Origin: Barthelona sp. PAP020
Taxonomy: Eukaryota; Metamonada: BaSk clade
Reading direction: 5' to 3'
Length of the DNA: 30,766 nucleotides
Assembly: GCA_040182905.1 (NCBI GenBank)
Contig: JARQWU010000111.1
Location: 1-30,766 of the forward strand
A program made the position numbers and the translations under genes. The notes under the pieces were generated by a model. The model saw nothing but the letters and a program-made list of their open reading frames with translations. It searched no databases and was not told the DNA's origin. Shown here one piece after another: positions 16,844-27,413 of the stretch. The first letter of the stretch is position 1. Every line of letters begins with the position of its first letter.

Positions 16844-19090
16844 ATGAAATTTTTGTATTTATTTATTATTTGCTTTAGTCTTGGGTATACACTTGAACAA
16901 TATGAATTACATCAATTTAAAGACAGATTTTCAAAAATTGAAGAAGACATCTTTTTTGGACCTTTTGCTCCTGGTTATTACATTGGTTCACGAAGTTCTA
17001 GTTTATATTCTACCCAAGTTACTGTTTCTTGGAGTGGAATTGGACAATTTGAGTTTCGAAATTATTTCCGACATGAATATAAGCATGATAATGAAATAAA
17101 AGTTGATGTTTGGAGTCATAATGGAAGAAATTTTATGGGACAATTGATAGAGGACTTAAAATATGGATATTTAATAAACAATTCAATGATTTACAATCCA
17201 GTCAAAAAAAATTTTGCTTATGATATTGATATTAAAACATTAAAAGATAATAACAAACCTTTATCGTTAATGTTTCATTTTGAAAGTGAAAAAGATGCTG
17301 ATTTTTCTTTGAAACCTTTAAAGGGGGGTAAAAAAGGAAGTAAGAGCAATATTTTTTTATTTGAAAGCAAAGATTTTGGAAATAACAAACAAATTATTTT
17401 TGAGATTGAGAGAGAAAAGAAAATGAATAAAGAACTTTTTTTTTCCATGCTAAATCAGAATTTTGATAAACCAAAGTTGAAAAAGTTACCAAATATTGAG
17501 AAAATTCAATATTTTTGTGATGATGATGATGATCAACTTTTTAATTCTGTAACTAAGAATGTCAGAGAAAACTTGATCAAACAGAGTAAATTATTGAGTT
17601 TGAACATGTCTATGGCAGCTAAATATCCTGTTCTTTTGTCAAACAATGATAAAGGAAGAAGATGTCATCTACAAATATTAATTGATGGTAATACTCATAT
17701 TACAATGTATTCTCATGATAATAATGCTAAAGAAAAGTGGGATGTGCAAGAAAGCATCAAAAGAGCTATATTAGAGGTGGAAAATAAGCTGGATAACTTT
17801 AAGATTTCTAAAGTATCAAGTGATGTCTATATGTTTGCAAAAAGTGCAATTTTTTCTCAATTATCACATTTTGGGTGGTTTAGTGGTGATTTAAAGTACA
17901 CAAATTTGGATGGTAAAGAGGATTATTTACCTAATCAAAAACTGTTTGCATCATGCCCCTCAAGAGTTTTGTTTCCCAGAGGATTTGTTTGGGATGAGGC
18001 ATTTCAGTCACTTTTGTATTCCAGATTTGATATGGAACTTGCAAAGTATGTGTTGGCCAATTGGTTGGCGTTATTAGATGTTAAAACTGGTTGGATTGCC
18101 AGAGAACAAATTTTAGGTGACAGTGGAAGGAGAAGAGTACCACCACAGTTTGTCATGCAATTTATGGACTATTCCAATCCCCCAGCATTCTTTTTGACAG
18201 TTGCTAGATTGTTAGATATTAGTTCTGATGATTCAGAATATTGGAACAAGATGATTGAACCATTAGTTCTTCATGCTAGATATTTTGAACGATACATCAG
18301 ATCAACAACACCTTTAAAAGTCAAATGGACTGGTCGTGAACAAGACCATACACTTACTTCAGGATTAGACGATTATCCTCGTGGTTGGACACCTGTTAAT
18401 GATGAAGCTCATGTGGATTTATTGTCTTGGATGTTCCACGTGAAAAAAACTTTGAATAGATTGGAAAGTGTTGTACATAAGCCAATTGGTAATTCAAACG
18501 ATTGGTTTAACCGAATTTCTGTGGAAAGTTTTAAGAATTCCGTTTTCAATGTTCATTTTAACAGTGAAACCAATGTTTTCAATGATTTTTGGAAAAATTC
18601 CACTCAACCTGGAATTCTTGTCAACCATATTGGATACATTTCATACTTTCCATGGATGTTTGACTTGGTGACTGTTGATAATTTGGACCCTGCCATTTAT
18701 TTCAATTTTATTTCTCACTTGAATAATACAGAAGAGATGCTCTCAATTGCAGGGTTTAGATCAATGTCAAAGGCTGATCCACTGTACATGACAAAAGAAA
18801 AATATTGGAGAGGACCTGTATGGTTGAATATGAATTATATGATGTTGAGAGCTATACGGAGAGATTTTGAGTTGCTGAAAAGAAAAGATGATGAAAATTA
18901 CATCCAAATTGAACAGCTCTATGGTATCGCTCGTAAGAATATTTTGGGGATGGTGTATAAAAACTGGAAAAATTCTGGTTATTTGTGGGAAAACTATGAT
19001 CCTGAACATGGAAATGGTAGAGGAACACGGCCGTTCACGGGATGGACAAGTCTTATTGTTTTGATATTTACTGAAGATTATCATAAATAA
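16844..19090 (+). CDS. MOGS: Mannosyl-oligosaccharide glucosidase (glucosidase I, GH63)
   Basis: 748 residues from ATG 16844; two TTG codons precede it in frame and are not used as starts. Residues 1-18 (MKFLYLFIICFSLGYTL) are a signal peptide or anchor, placing it in the ER lumen. The N-terminal domain has FFGPFAPGYYIGSRSSSLYS (family WG.YRPN.YFG.R). The catalytic (alpha/alpha)6 domain has FPRGFVWDEAFQ at 377-388, GWIAREQILGDSGRRRVPPQ near 415, GLDDYPRG at 507-514, YWRGPVWLNMNY near 655 and GRGTRPFTGWTSL near 725. These carry the conserved acidic residues of GH63. The enzyme removes the outermost alpha-1,2-glucose from the newly transferred N-glycan. Length is slightly under the usual 800-840. 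An Asp run (DDDDD) at ~226 is a lineage-specific insertion. Confidence 0.95.
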   Translation: MKFLYLFIICFSLGYTLEQYELHQFKDRFSKIEEDIFFGPFAPGYYIGSRSSSLYSTQVTVSWSGIGQFEFRNYFRHEYKHDNEIKVDVWSHNGRNFMGQLIEDLKYGYLINNSMIYNPVKKNFAYDIDIKTLKDNNKPLSLMFHFESEKDADFSLKPLKGGKKGSKSNIFLFESKDFGNNKQIIFEIEREKKMNKELFFSMLNQNFDKPKLKKLPNIEKIQYFCDDDDDQLFNSVTKNVRENLIKQSKLLSLNMSMAAKYPVLLSNNDKGRRCHLQILIDGNTHITMYSHDNNAKEKWDVQESIKRAILEVENKLDNFKISKVSSDVYMFAKSAIFSQLSHFGWFSGDLKYTNLDGKEDYLPNQKLFASCPSRVLFPRGFVWDEAFQSLLYSRFDMELAKYVLANWLALLDVKTGWIAREQILGDSGRRRVPPQFVMQFMDYSNPPAFFLTVARLLDISSDDSEYWNKMIEPLVLHARYFERYIRSTTPLKVKWTGREQDHTLTSGLDDYPRGWTPVNDEAHVDLLSWMFHVKKTLNRLESVVHKPIGNSNDWFNRISVESFKNSVFNVHFNSETNVFNDFWKNSTQPGILVNHIGYISYFPWMFDLVTVDNLDPAIYFNFISHLNNTEEMLSIAGFRSMSKADPLYMTKEKYWRGPVWLNMNYMMLRAIRRDFELLKRKDDENYIQIEQLYGIARKNILGMVYKNWKNSGYLWENYDPEHGNGRGTRPFTGWTSLIVLIFTEDYHK

Positions 19091-19698
19091 GAATCTTTTT
19101 TTTTTTTTTGCATTTGACACTGCTCTCCAAAATTGGAACAATAGGTACAGCAAAATAGTAGTGTCCAGAAATCTGAGTTCATGTTTCTCTTTTCCTTACA
19201 ACTCTTAAAAGAAAGAGCTATGAACATTGTTCAACTTTGGATAAATAGCATCTTCAAATAAAGTCATTAGGCTTTTATTGATATTTGATACATATATATT
19301 TATTTCAAATTAAGTGTGTAATCTTTGAAATGTCAAAAAGAAATTTTCACCAATAAGCCGTTTCTTTTTATTAAACTAATAAAATTATGTTTAAGCTGAT
19401 GAAAATTGAAGGTAAAAAAATGAAATGGTACTACTCCATTTTGGACAGCTCTTTTTACTAAACTTCACAAAACCCTGCCATCAAGACAAATCACATTCAT
19501 AACATTTAGCATTCATTTAGACAAAGTGTTATGCAGACATTTTGCATGATTGAGAATCAGTTTCAATGACCATTATTCCCTCATCAAAAAATTAAAACAA
19601 AAAACAACATAAGATTTATGCAGATGTACAAACATTACACACTAAACAACAAAACAAGACAAAAAAAAAAATTAAATACCATGAGAAGTTAATGAAAA
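19091..19698. other. Convergent 3' intergenic region
   Basis: 608 bp between the glucosidase I stop and the stop of the minus-strand Hsp70-like gene. Starts with a 14-15-base T run. AT-rich, with no convincing ORF, tRNA or long repeat. It presumably contains two 3' UTRs and their poly(A) sites. Confidence 0.5.
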
Positions 19699-22600
19699 CT
19701 AGTCAAAAATGACATTTCTGTCAATCTCATCATCAGAAATATCAGAATCACCAACATCATACATACCTGTGTCAATATCATGGAAACTTGAAATAGCATT
19801 GACTGACATGATGAATACATCTGTAAATTGATTCTTTGTATGATCAATACCCAAATACTCACAAACAATAATGACAACGAAATTGTCTATTTTTTCATTA
19901 GTCTCCACATTTATCAGTTTATCAAATTTAGAAACATAAACAGAAAAGCAAATTTCAGAATTGGCTCTAGCACGAACATATCGAACTGGTGTTTCCAAAG
20001 ATCTGCCTTCAAAAGAAACAGAATACTGAATTTCTTCAATGTCTTTGTTGAATTTTTTTTCAACATAGAAATTACTGAATGAATACTTGTCAAACAAAAA
20101 GAAGCTTTCTCTAATACCACCTTGTTTGGTTAACGTAACTTGGACTTGATTGCTATCATTGATGAACTGCAAAATATTGTCATTTGGCTTTATTTCTTCA
20201 GTATATAATTTTGTTGCACCCAAAACAGTCGAAAAAACCATCCAATCATCTTTTGTTGGATAAATATAGCTTTGTAAAAGACTTCTTAGATTTCTTGTGC
20301 CAACTGTTTCTTCTCTAGTTTCACCAAAGGTCAATTTCTTAAAGTCAAAATTTTCATCTTTGAAATTGCCAAGATATACGTTCTTAATATCACTGTCTTG
20401 CTGATATTTTCTCACCGAATTTTCACAGCTTTTAACAACATTAGACATACATGCCATACCACCTGAAATACAGACATACAATTGTTCACAAGAGGCTGGT
20501 AATTGGGTTAATGATTTGGTTACTATGTCATCAATCATTTCATTCAAAAAGCAAAAAGAATTGCTGAATGAAACTTCGTAACACTTATGATGTAAAAATT
20601 GGTTTCGAGAAATTCTTCTATTTTGACTGGAAACATTTGCAATTTCTTTAATTACACAAGTAGGCATATCAATATTATCGGTATTTTGATTAGTATTGTT
20701 ATAAGAATTGCTGTTTGAAAAGATAAATTTAAAATGACAATCGTTAGAAAACTCTCCAGTTTTTGCTGCATTAAAATCTTTTAAAAAAACCTTCTTTAAA
20801 CCAATCAAATCATCCATGAATTTACGGCTCATTTCAGCATCATCATAACCAAAAGTAGAATCTCCCAATAAATACGCTAATAATGAATATTTATTCACAT
20901 TAAATAGTTTGAATGGTCTAAATTCAGAAGGTGCTAAATAATCAATGTGATCCAAATGGCAAGAAATACTACTCAATAAATTGACAAAATGTTTTCCAAA
21001 TATTTGTTCAAAAAACTTATTTGAAGCTATTCCATTGTCATTGGGATACAATCCAATCTCAGGATCACACCCAGAAAATTGTTCCTCAAATAATTTACTT
21101 TTCCCAACCCTTCTTCCGTTTCTATCTTTCAATTGATAATGAATAGTGTTAATAAAACCAAAGAAATGCATCATATCAAAAATATGGCCACCGACTCTAA
21201 TCGAACTAAATGGAGATGACCAAGATTTAGGAATAAGTCTATAATGATCATAAAACGGTTCAAATAAAGCAACATCTCCAGTTAAACCTCCAAAATTGAT
21301 AGATAAAACAAATAAATTGTTGAATGCAAAATTTCTACATTTTAATGGCTCATTCGCTTTTTCTGGAATATAATGCTTCAAAACATTATCAACACTTCCA
21401 TTTGGAGTGTTTCCAAATGAATACTCCTTCAAAATAGAATGAATTAAGACATAATCACAAACATATCTGGCACAACAGATATTTTCACTGTATCCTTGTA
21501 TCATATTCTTTGGTAATATTGATCCACTGGATTGTGTTCTCATGTTTGCAATCACTGCCTTCATAATTGTTCTGAAACTAACAGGTTTTGTTTCTCCATT
21601 ATATACAATGGGATAACTGACCATGATTTCAGTGTTTGAGAAATCATTGTTCTGATTCGCAAAATGTCTGAGTTGATTTTCCATGTATTTGCTAAACGCA
21701 TTGAAAGCTATCGGAAGTTGATTACTCATGGCATTATTAGTATCATCAACTGTATTTGCTTCGAAATATAAAGCAGATATTGGATCATTAGGCGCAATAA
21801 TGAAATCAACCTTGGGGAAAAACACTGCAACAATGCTGTTATTGTTACTGTTGAAATTCCAAATGTACTGTTGTGTTCCATCACTTGCAGTGTCTCTTAA
21901 CAAAAACACTTCAGTTTTTGAAGAATTTTGAGTGACGTTGGGCTTTGTATCATGATAATTCTTCACGCATAACTTTGTTGTATGACTTCCAATATCCATA
22001 TACGTTTTATTAGGTGTTTTTTTTGGCAAAAAAACATAAATCATCGCAAAAGAGTAAACACCCATTAAACGACAAAAAAAACCATTAATAATCAATTGAT
22101 ACTCTTCTAATATTTGATAGGTAAACATTAATATTTGTATACATTTAAATATCCACAACATAATGACAATATGTCGAATATGTTCTGTCTTTAACAAAGA
22201 AGACCAACTATTAAAGATCAATTCTTTCTTTAAAAGATAAAATATTGCATAAACTAATAAAATAAATGTTCCAAAAACAATGCTTTGATGAATAAACATA
22301 CTAATTGTGATTTTACCAAAGAAACTCGGTGGAGTGAAACCAATAACTTCATTAGTAAACCAAAATAAAATACCCAATAAAATCATTAAGATGAAGGTAA
22401 AAAGAATGTTCATCAAGGTCAATCTTTTCTTTTTCAAAAAAATAAAGAAAATGCATTGGGAACCAAACGATATAATAGAAAATATTTCATTCTTAAAATC
22501 AATTACAAAAGAAAATGGAATCGTTGAAGAAGAAAAAAAAATTCCATTGATGGCAAACAACAAGTATGTCCAAAAAATTAAAATGTAATAACTGTATACT

Positions 22601-22848
22601 TGTGATTTAGTTCTGCTAACATATTGTAATTCTTCTTTATTTAGTTTTAAATATGTTGATATAAAACTAACCAAATAAAATAACAATGGCAAAAATCCAA
22701 TAATTATTTGAAAAATAAAATTTCTTGTAACAAATGGAATAAATGGAAAAAATAGATAGATGGATGAACAAAGAATGAAACAGCTGGAAAAAAATTCTTG
22801 TTTTAGAGAAGAAACTTCTTCCAATTCATAATTTTCATCAGATGGCAT
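19699..22848 (-). CDS. Multi-pass membrane protein with Hsp70/actin-like (ASKHA) ATPase fold
   Basis: 1049 residues, ATG 22848. Residues 20-273 contain about eight hydrophobic segments (e.g. 44-66, 85-105, 146-165, 182-205, 227-247). From ~284 onward there are Hsp70-type nucleotide-binding signatures in the right order: phosphate-1 DIGSHTTKL (285-293), phosphate-2 SINFGGLTGDVALFE (516-530), RVGGHIFD (551-558, compare LGGEDFD in Hsp70), adenosine motif VCISGGMACMS (792-802, compare VLVGGSTRIP) and GATKLY (877-882). A ~160-residue C-terminal region ends in acidic Asp-rich sequence. The ATPase part is larger than in canonical Hsp70 (~380), with insertions. The HSPA12-like branch is the nearest known idea. 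I know no family with this layout. It is head-to-head with chitin synthase (157 bp). Which side of the membrane the ATPase lies on is not visible. Confidence 0.82.
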   Translation of the reverse strand: MPSDENYELEEVSSLKQEFFSSCFILCSSIYLFFPFIPFVTRNFIFQIIIGFLPLLFYLVSFISTYLKLNKEELQYVSRTKSQVYSYYILIFWTYLLFAINGIFFSSSTIPFSFVIDFKNEIFSIISFGSQCIFFIFLKKKRLTLMNILFTFILMILLGILFWFTNEVIGFTPPSFFGKITISMFIHQSIVFGTFILLVYAIFYLLKKELIFNSWSSLLKTEHIRHIVIMLWIFKCIQILMFTYQILEEYQLIINGFFCRLMGVYSFAMIYVFLPKKTPNKTYMDIGSHTTKLCVKNYHDTKPNVTQNSSKTEVFLLRDTASDGTQQYIWNFNSNNNSIVAVFFPKVDFIIAPNDPISALYFEANTVDDTNNAMSNQLPIAFNAFSKYMENQLRHFANQNNDFSNTEIMVSYPIVYNGETKPVSFRTIMKAVIANMRTQSSGSILPKNMIQGYSENICCARYVCDYVLIHSILKEYSFGNTPNGSVDNVLKHYIPEKANEPLKCRNFAFNNLFVLSINFGGLTGDVALFEPFYDHYRLIPKSWSSPFSSIRVGGHIFDMMHFFGFINTIHYQLKDRNGRRVGKSKLFEEQFSGCDPEIGLYPNDNGIASNKFFEQIFGKHFVNLLSSISCHLDHIDYLAPSEFRPFKLFNVNKYSLLAYLLGDSTFGYDDAEMSRKFMDDLIGLKKVFLKDFNAAKTGEFSNDCHFKFIFSNSNSYNNTNQNTDNIDMPTCVIKEIANVSSQNRRISRNQFLHHKCYEVSFSNSFCFLNEMIDDIVTKSLTQLPASCEQLYVCISGGMACMSNVVKSCENSVRKYQQDSDIKNVYLGNFKDENFDFKKLTFGETREETVGTRNLRSLLQSYIYPTKDDWMVFSTVLGATKLYTEEIKPNDNILQFINDSNQVQVTLTKQGGIRESFFLFDKYSFSNFYVEKKFNKDIEEIQYSVSFEGRSLETPVRYVRARANSEICFSVYVSKFDKLINVETNEKIDNFVVIIVCEYLGIDHTKNQFTDVFIMSVNAISSFHDIDTGMYDVGDSDISDDEIDRNVIFD

Positions 22849-23005
22849 TTTTTTCTTTGTTAGACTGAAAATAAAAAAAAAAAATGAATGGTAAAGTAAA
22901 ACAAAACTAAAAAGAGAACTCTTTATCTAGCCAAAATTAAAAATAAGAATTTTTTTCTTTGTTCATTTTTTTATTTTTTTTTTCCTTTGCCTTCATTTCT
23001 AATCA
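22849..23005. promoter_or_regulatory. Shared divergent promoter, Hsp70-like gene / chitin synthase
   Basis: 157 bp between the two ATGs, dominated by A runs near the minus-strand start and T runs near the plus-strand start. No specific motif is recognised. The arrangement permits coordinated expression. Confidence 0.5.
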
Positions 23006-26000
23006 ATGGTGGAAGGAGGACACTTTAAAATACGTAATTTTAGAGAAACACGTTCTAAATATATTTGGTGGTGCATCCTGGGGATATGTGTAATATCAAA
23101 CTTGGGAGCATTATATTTAAAGACAAATTTTGTTTTGAATGGAAAGAATATCGATATTTTAAATGATTATGATGTTTATGATAACATTAAAGAAATTGAT
23201 TTATTAAACATTGATATCTTTTCATTCATAATAAGTAATGCCCAAACAAATACAAATTCAAAGGATATAAATGGGTATTTGACATTAATTTTGAAAATAA
23301 AGAATACTTACACCAATCTTATTGAAGATGTTGAAGATGCAATGACTGTCATACCTTTTTTTATTAAAGCTAATCAAAAAAATTTAGTTCTTTCTGAAAT
23401 TGATACTTTTTTGGATAAATATTCTAAAGAAGCTTTTGTTGGAAGAGATTACTATCTTGAAACTTTTATGAAACCTTGCAAATATAATACACAATATGAA
23501 GGCCGAGAATGCCTGTGGAGTGACAAAATTGAAAGTGTCCAATTGGTTTCACAACTTCCCAATGCTTGGTTCGTTTTAGGAACGTTTTTTTCGACAATTG
23601 CTGTATGTGTTTTGTGTGTTTCAAATGTGTTAGTTGGTCTTGTATGTGTATTAGATACGTTTTTACCTATTTTTAAGCCTACTCAAAAGATGTCTGTTGA
23701 ATATTTTTATATCTATGTAACCAATTGCATTAAGATGTTCATTCAAGTGCTAGTTGCTTTATCTGCTATTGTTTCTTTCATTAATATAGGGTTTACTGAA
23801 ATATTCGTAATTTCTAATGTAGTATATGGGTTATTATTTTATTTAATTATGTATCATATCGTTTTACAGACTATTATGACCCTGTTACTTCAGTTTGTTA
23901 AAAACATTTTTTCTTTATATGTGATCACTATATCTTTGTTCTTTGTGTTTGTTTTACACTTCTTTTCGTATATATATGGGATTAGATTATATAATTTTGA
24001 AAGAGATATTGCAGATTTATTGTATGTACCAATACCTCCTCAATTGATTACCATCATAACATATTGTTGTGTATTAGCTTGGGTTTATGTTTTGGTTGTG
24101 TATTTTTTGAAATCAATGATATTTGGTACCATTTTACCCAATTCATACAAGGCTTTTAACAGTTCAGGTGGGTTTATTTTTGAGTTATCGGCTACTCTTC
24201 CTTGGTTATCATGTCTTTCATTATTGATTGTATTTTTGAATAGAGAAGATTCTTCGTTTGCTATCAATTTATGGTGGTTGTGTTTTTTGGTTGGTTTAAC
24301 AACATATGCTAAAGTATCTCTAATAATTAATGAAAAGAATGAAATTCCTGGGACTTTAGATAGTGAAAAACATTTATTTATTTCATTGATAGCTTCATTC
24401 TCGATCCTTTGTGGTACCTTCTTGCAATTGAGTTTCGATACAAAGATTTCCCATGCAATTTTAAATGGATTCTTTAGAGTAGCCCTCTTAAATGGGTTAT
24501 TTTTCATTTTCCTATTCATACAGGTTTTAATGCAGGTAATACCTTTTATTTTCAGTATAGATGATAAAATTAGTCAAGCAAGACCTTATTTTTGGTTAGA
24601 TAATAGTCCTAATATGGTTGTAAATATTACATTATACAATGAAGAGTTAAAAGGCTTAATGAATACTTTATTTGCTATAGGAAATAGTGTGATCAGTGGT
24701 GGGAGATATCGGAAAAAGTATGTTACAAAGAATTTAAGACCTTTTATGTTAGTAGATGGTTTGGAATGTGGTGTAGGACAAGAATTATTAAAAAAGATTT
24801 GTAATCCCAAATTATTGGGATATGAACCTGGTACATGGGAGCATAAGTTTGGATACTTTAAAAGAGGCAGTTCAAATATAGTATCACCAAAAAATATAAC
24901 TTTAAGTGACATTTATTCAGATGATTTTTGTTCAATTGATGGGTTTTGGAGACTTCCTTGTAGATATTTCCGTAAAAAGTTTATTTTTGATAAAGAGAGT
25001 AAACTGTGGGACAAATTAACTTCTTCTGATGAAAAAATTCCAGTCATTAATATTCATCGTATATGTATGTTGAATGCTGTTGAAACAGCAAAGATTCTCA
25101 CTCCAGACTTTTCTTTACGCAGAAATTTTGTTAGTTGCTTTGATAAAGATACTAAATTTGTGTTTATCATAAAAGAACATAATATGAAGAAATTAGACTC
25201 ATTATTATACACTCAAAAATCTATCATGACAAGAGAAGGTTTAATAAGTGCAATTGAATCAAGTGAAAAACTTATGAGTCATTTTCCTGAAGCCTTAGAT
25301 GAGAAAAGTTTGGAAGAAAATCTTGAAATGCTTAAAACATATCCTTCACATCTGAATGAAGAGGCTGCAATCAAAAATTATCAGAAATATGTATCCTATT
25401 TTGGAATGGAACATAAGAAATTGTTTGAAATGAAATTGCTTCAAACAGCTGTAAACAATAAGTCTCCAGACATTGACAAAATTGAATATCTCAATGGAAA
25501 AGCTTTTGCGCTATTTCCACAAGGAAACGATCTACAATCAACTAATTTTGAAGTTGCTGAGTTCATGATGCAGTTAGATGGTGATACTGAACCAGATTCA
25601 GAGTTACTTGGTAGATTAGTGAATGAAATTTATTCATGTAAAAATAATGTTGCTGCAGCAGGAAGACCTGTTCCAACTCAAGGATTTAGGCAGCCTTTAA
25701 TCGCATTAGAATATCATCTTTCAGCCGTTTGGGGCAATGCTTACAAATCTAAAATGGGAAAGGTTAGTTGTTTACCAGGTTGTGCTGCATTAACCCGTAT
25801 AAACAGTAAAGAAGTCGATCATGCTCATATGACACAAAGAGATTTTGATGCCTTTAGTCGTGTTGTTGATTTTAACACCAATGGGAATGATGATGTGACT
25901 CTAAAAATGTTTGAGCATGAAGAATACATAGCACATAATTTAGGTGAAGATAGGGCATTGACTGCACAATTTTTAAGTGCCGGTTACAGAATCACAACAG

Positions 26001-26701
26001 TTCCTTCTGCTATTGTTTTGACTGAAACACCACCTACAATGTTAGATTATTTCATTCAACGAAGAAGATGGAATAATTCAACGTTATTTGTGAACTATTA
26101 TCTAAAAAATAAGGCAAGTGATGACCAAGTTGACAATTTATTTGAAGCAAAATATTCAGATCTTAATAAAACCAGCACTTTCCATAGTCTCATTCTAAAA
26201 GCATCAATATATATTGATATTGGGTTATATTATTGTCAACCTGCTTCATTTGTCACTTTCCTATTTTCAATGGCTTTTGGTGTTGTTAATTATTCTAAAG
26301 GCAACTTGATCAGCTTTCACAGTAATGGTAGCAGTTTTATTACAACAACACAAACAGCCCATGAAAGTGCTACAATTCATTTAAATGGAGGTATGTCCAT
26401 TATTTTCATTTTGCAGGCGTTTTTTACCTTTGTTCAATTATTATTTGTACTTTTTGCTACTTTTAGAAACAATATTCAATATTATTTGAGGGTTTCCAGT
26501 AATGACCAACGTGAACGTGCAACAGCCCCTGGAGTACTTCACACTTTATGGCTGTTTATGGTTGAGTTTCCTTATTTCTCTGGTCTTTCAGTCATAAAGA
26601 GTATTTTATTTATTGGAGATGTGAGTTGGGGTACAAGAGAGAGAAAAGGTGGTCTTGCATCATCTTTTGATTATGAACCAATAAGAAATAATCCACAGTA
26701 A
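23006..26701 (+). CDS. CHS: Chitin synthase (GT2), multi-pass
   Basis: 1231 residues. One membrane segment near 19-40, then a long run of segments between ~180 and 535. The catalytic domain carries QLDGD (856-860, the DxD metal/UDP site), CLPGCAALTR (922-931), GEDRALT (980-986, catalytic-base Asp) and QRRRW (1018-1022, acceptor/product site). A further membrane cluster spans ~1070-1205 and SWGTRE lies at 1207-1212. EDR, QRRRW and SWGTRE are the three signatures described for animal-type chitin synthases. The enzyme polymerises UDP-GlcNAc at the plasma membrane and extrudes chitin, probably for a cyst or spore wall. No myosin motor or cytochrome-b5 domain is visible. A hyaluronan or cellulose synthase is less likely given QRRRW plus SWGTRE. 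Confidence 0.92.
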   Translation: MVEGGHFKIRNFRETRSKYIWWCILGICVISNLGALYLKTNFVLNGKNIDILNDYDVYDNIKEIDLLNIDIFSFIISNAQTNTNSKDINGYLTLILKIKNTYTNLIEDVEDAMTVIPFFIKANQKNLVLSEIDTFLDKYSKEAFVGRDYYLETFMKPCKYNTQYEGRECLWSDKIESVQLVSQLPNAWFVLGTFFSTIAVCVLCVSNVLVGLVCVLDTFLPIFKPTQKMSVEYFYIYVTNCIKMFIQVLVALSAIVSFINIGFTEIFVISNVVYGLLFYLIMYHIVLQTIMTLLLQFVKNIFSLYVITISLFFVFVLHFFSYIYGIRLYNFERDIADLLYVPIPPQLITIITYCCVLAWVYVLVVYFLKSMIFGTILPNSYKAFNSSGGFIFELSATLPWLSCLSLLIVFLNREDSSFAINLWWLCFLVGLTTYAKVSLIINEKNEIPGTLDSEKHLFISLIASFSILCGTFLQLSFDTKISHAILNGFFRVALLNGLFFIFLFIQVLMQVIPFIFSIDDKISQARPYFWLDNSPNMVVNITLYNEELKGLMNTLFAIGNSVISGGRYRKKYVTKNLRPFMLVDGLECGVGQELLKKICNPKLLGYEPGTWEHKFGYFKRGSSNIVSPKNITLSDIYSDDFCSIDGFWRLPCRYFRKKFIFDKESKLWDKLTSSDEKIPVINIHRICMLNAVETAKILTPDFSLRRNFVSCFDKDTKFVFIIKEHNMKKLDSLLYTQKSIMTREGLISAIESSEKLMSHFPEALDEKSLEENLEMLKTYPSHLNEEAAIKNYQKYVSYFGMEHKKLFEMKLLQTAVNNKSPDIDKIEYLNGKAFALFPQGNDLQSTNFEVAEFMMQLDGDTEPDSELLGRLVNEIYSCKNNVAAAGRPVPTQGFRQPLIALEYHLSAVWGNAYKSKMGKVSCLPGCAALTRINSKEVDHAHMTQRDFDAFSRVVDFNTNGNDDVTLKMFEHEEYIAHNLGEDRALTAQFLSAGYRITTVPSAIVLTETPPTMLDYFIQRRRWNNSTLFVNYYLKNKASDDQVDNLFEAKYSDLNKTSTFHSLILKASIYIDIGLYYCQPASFVTFLFSMAFGVVNYSKGNLISFHSNGSSFITTTQTAHESATIHLNGGMSIIFILQAFFTFVQLLFVLFATFRNNIQYYLRVSSNDQRERATAPGVLHTLWLFMVEFPYFSGLSVIKSILFIGDVSWGTRERKGGLASSFDYEPIRNNPQ

Positions 26702-27364
26702 AGAAAAGAAATGTGAAGGAACAGGCAAAGCGCCAGCAAAGGTGCATTTTTATTTGTACAATGTTGATAGAATTGATCAACTGCTTTTTTTTTGTTGAAC
26801 TCTGGTTTGGACTTCTTAATTCATAATAAAAGAGAAAGACATTTATTGTTACCCTTTTAATCCTTTTGTTAAAGGCAAATTGAGAAAAGAATTTTGTCTG
26901 CTTTTGTCTGTGTTACTTTTCTTCAGTCAACCACCTAATCAACCAAAGTAGTATTCCCAGAAAAGCGGAAGAATTTCACCCAAAAGACAAAATAAACATT
27001 GTTCTAGGTTCTATTCTTGCACTTCTGATTGTTAAATATGATCCAATACATATACAATAATTTATAATAACAATATGAACGTTACACAAGCTTTAAGTGG
27101 GTAAAAATTGGTATCCAATGAAATTTATCTTTATTCGCAACACAACGAAAGAACGTGAATTTATCTGATTGATAAATGAGGTCAAGTAAACAATATTCAT
27201 GTGAAGCGCAGCGGGCATTTCATAAGAGAGCAACAACAAGAAAATTTTTGGATGCGTTTGTGTGAGTCAAGCAAAACCCACAATATGCCAGCCTGTTTCC
27301 CTACACCAGATCAACCAGTATCAGATATTAATCCTACAAAGTTTCAGCCTGGAGCAAGAACTTT

Positions 27365-27413
27365 GCGGGAAAAGAGAAAAGAATATTTTCCGGTGCAGGA
27401 AAAACTTTCCCGC
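27365..27413. other. Nested inverted repeat; two TTTCCCGC-type sites facing each other
   Basis: GCGGGAAA at 27365-27372 and TTTCCCGC at 27406-27413 are perfect complements. Between them TTTTCC (27386-27391) and GGAAAA (27398-27403) flank a GGTGCA loop. Both arms match the E2F/DP consensus TTTSSCGC. Either a regulatory pair or an RNA hairpin is possible; the sequence does not decide. Confidence 0.45.

Noticed and set aside
18767-19153. 128-codon minus-strand frame at the glucosidase I 3' end
   Set aside because: Antisense to the conserved GH63 C-terminus, which is clearly coding on the plus strand.
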